This document shows positions 5,929 to 6,020 of a stretch of 6,020 nt of DNA, piece by piece. Under the pieces are notes generated by a model. It did not search any database and had not been told where the DNA came from. It worked only from the letters and a program-made list of their open reading frames with translations. The stretch spans positions 1 through 6,020 of the forward strand of contig JACGMN010000012.1 of NCBI GenBank assembly GCA_014061035.1, written 5' to 3'. This stretch comes from Candidatus Methanophagales archaeon. Its GTDB lineage: Archaea > Halobacteriota > Syntropharchaeia > Alkanophagales > Methanospirareceae. The position numbers and the translations under genes were made by a program. Positions within the stretch are counted from its first letter, which is position 1, and the number at the start of each line of letters is the position of its first letter.

Positions 5929-5937
5929 AAGCTAGAA

Positions 5938-6020
5938 ATGACACACCACATTAGAAGAGAGATATTACCGTTCACCGCGATTGTAGGGCAGGAGCAGATG
6001 AAGAAATCGCTGATCTTGAA
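5938..6020 (+). CDS. ChlI/BchI-type magnesium chelatase AAA+ ATPase, N-terminal fragment
   Basis: Only the first 27 complete codons are in the window; the gene runs off the right edge. The start MTHHIRREILPFTAIVGQEQ followed by MKKSLIL matches the opening of the AAA+ ATPase subunit of magnesium chelatase (ChlI/BchI), where a (Y/F)PFxAIVGQExMKxALLLN pattern precedes the Walker A loop. In methanogen-type archaea such proteins are usually linked to CobN-type cobalt or nickel insertion into tetrapyrroles (B12, F430) rather than chlorophyll. The Walker motifs lie beyond the window. It is transcribed away from the pst operon, and no functional link with phosphate uptake is indicated. Confidence 0.75.
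   Translation, partial: MTHHIRREILPFTAIVGQEQMKKSLIL

Larger units (their letters stand above)
5557..5937. other. Divergent intergenic region between pstS and the ChlI-like gene
   Basis: These 381 bases contain no believable gene on either strand. From left to right they hold the pstS ribosome site (5568-5575), an 18-base palindrome (5614-5631), a candidate minus-strand TATA box (5639-5646), a pair of 12-base direct repeats (5653-5679), a 143-base imperfect inverted repeat built of heptamers (5674-5816), a plus-strand TATA box (5858-5865) and the ribosome site of the right-hand gene (5924-5928). Each is listed separately. The region outside the inverted repeat is A+T-rich. Confidence 0.7.

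Overview
The window looks like a euryarchaeal chromosome, probably from a methanogen or methane-oxidiser relative (Halobacteriota-like). The evidence is a C-terminal fragment resembling archaeal SecY, a PGF-CTERM-type sorting tail on PstS (known from haloarchaea and methanogen-related lineages), archaeal TATA-like boxes combined with strong Shine-Dalgarno sites, and a ChlI-type AAA+ ATPase start typical of methanogen-type genomes. Assignment to a specific lineage such as Methanophagales or Syntrophoarchaeum is only a guess from general resemblance.

Layout, left to right. Bases 3-155 (+) hold the last 50 codons of a SecY-like translocase gene. A 365-base gap between convergent genes (156-520) carries, on the minus strand, the remnant of a small coiled-coil protein gene without a normal start codon (about 213-454). 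A short heptamer repeat (497-524) runs into the phoU stop codon. From 5556 down to 521 the minus strand holds one compact six-gene cluster, in transcription order: pstS, a calcineurin-like metallophosphoesterase, pstC, pstA, pstB, phoU. The last five genes are separated by only 1, 4, 6 and 9 bases, and pstS precedes them by 48 bases, so a single transcript is very likely. Bases 5557-5937 are a divergent intergenic region with a candidate pst promoter, an 18-base palindrome suited to be an operator, a pair of 12-base direct repeats, a large imperfect inverted repeat built of GGTTCAC-like heptamers, and a TATA box for the gene on the right. From 5938 (+) begins a gene that looks like a ChlI/BchI magnesium-chelatase-type AAA+ ATPase, cut by the window edge.

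How the genes work together: PstS captures phosphate outside the membrane, and here appears to be held there by a processed C-terminal anchor rather than an N-terminal lipid. PstC and PstA form the membrane channel, PstB powers import by ATP hydrolysis, and PhoU is the usual negative modulator of the transporter. The cytosolic metallophosphoesterase between pstS and pstC is not a standard Pst component. It is the main hint of something less described, possibly release of phosphate from an intracellular ester or turnover of a signalling nucleotide during phosphate limitation. Most of the window is otherwise a conventional phosphate-uptake operon.
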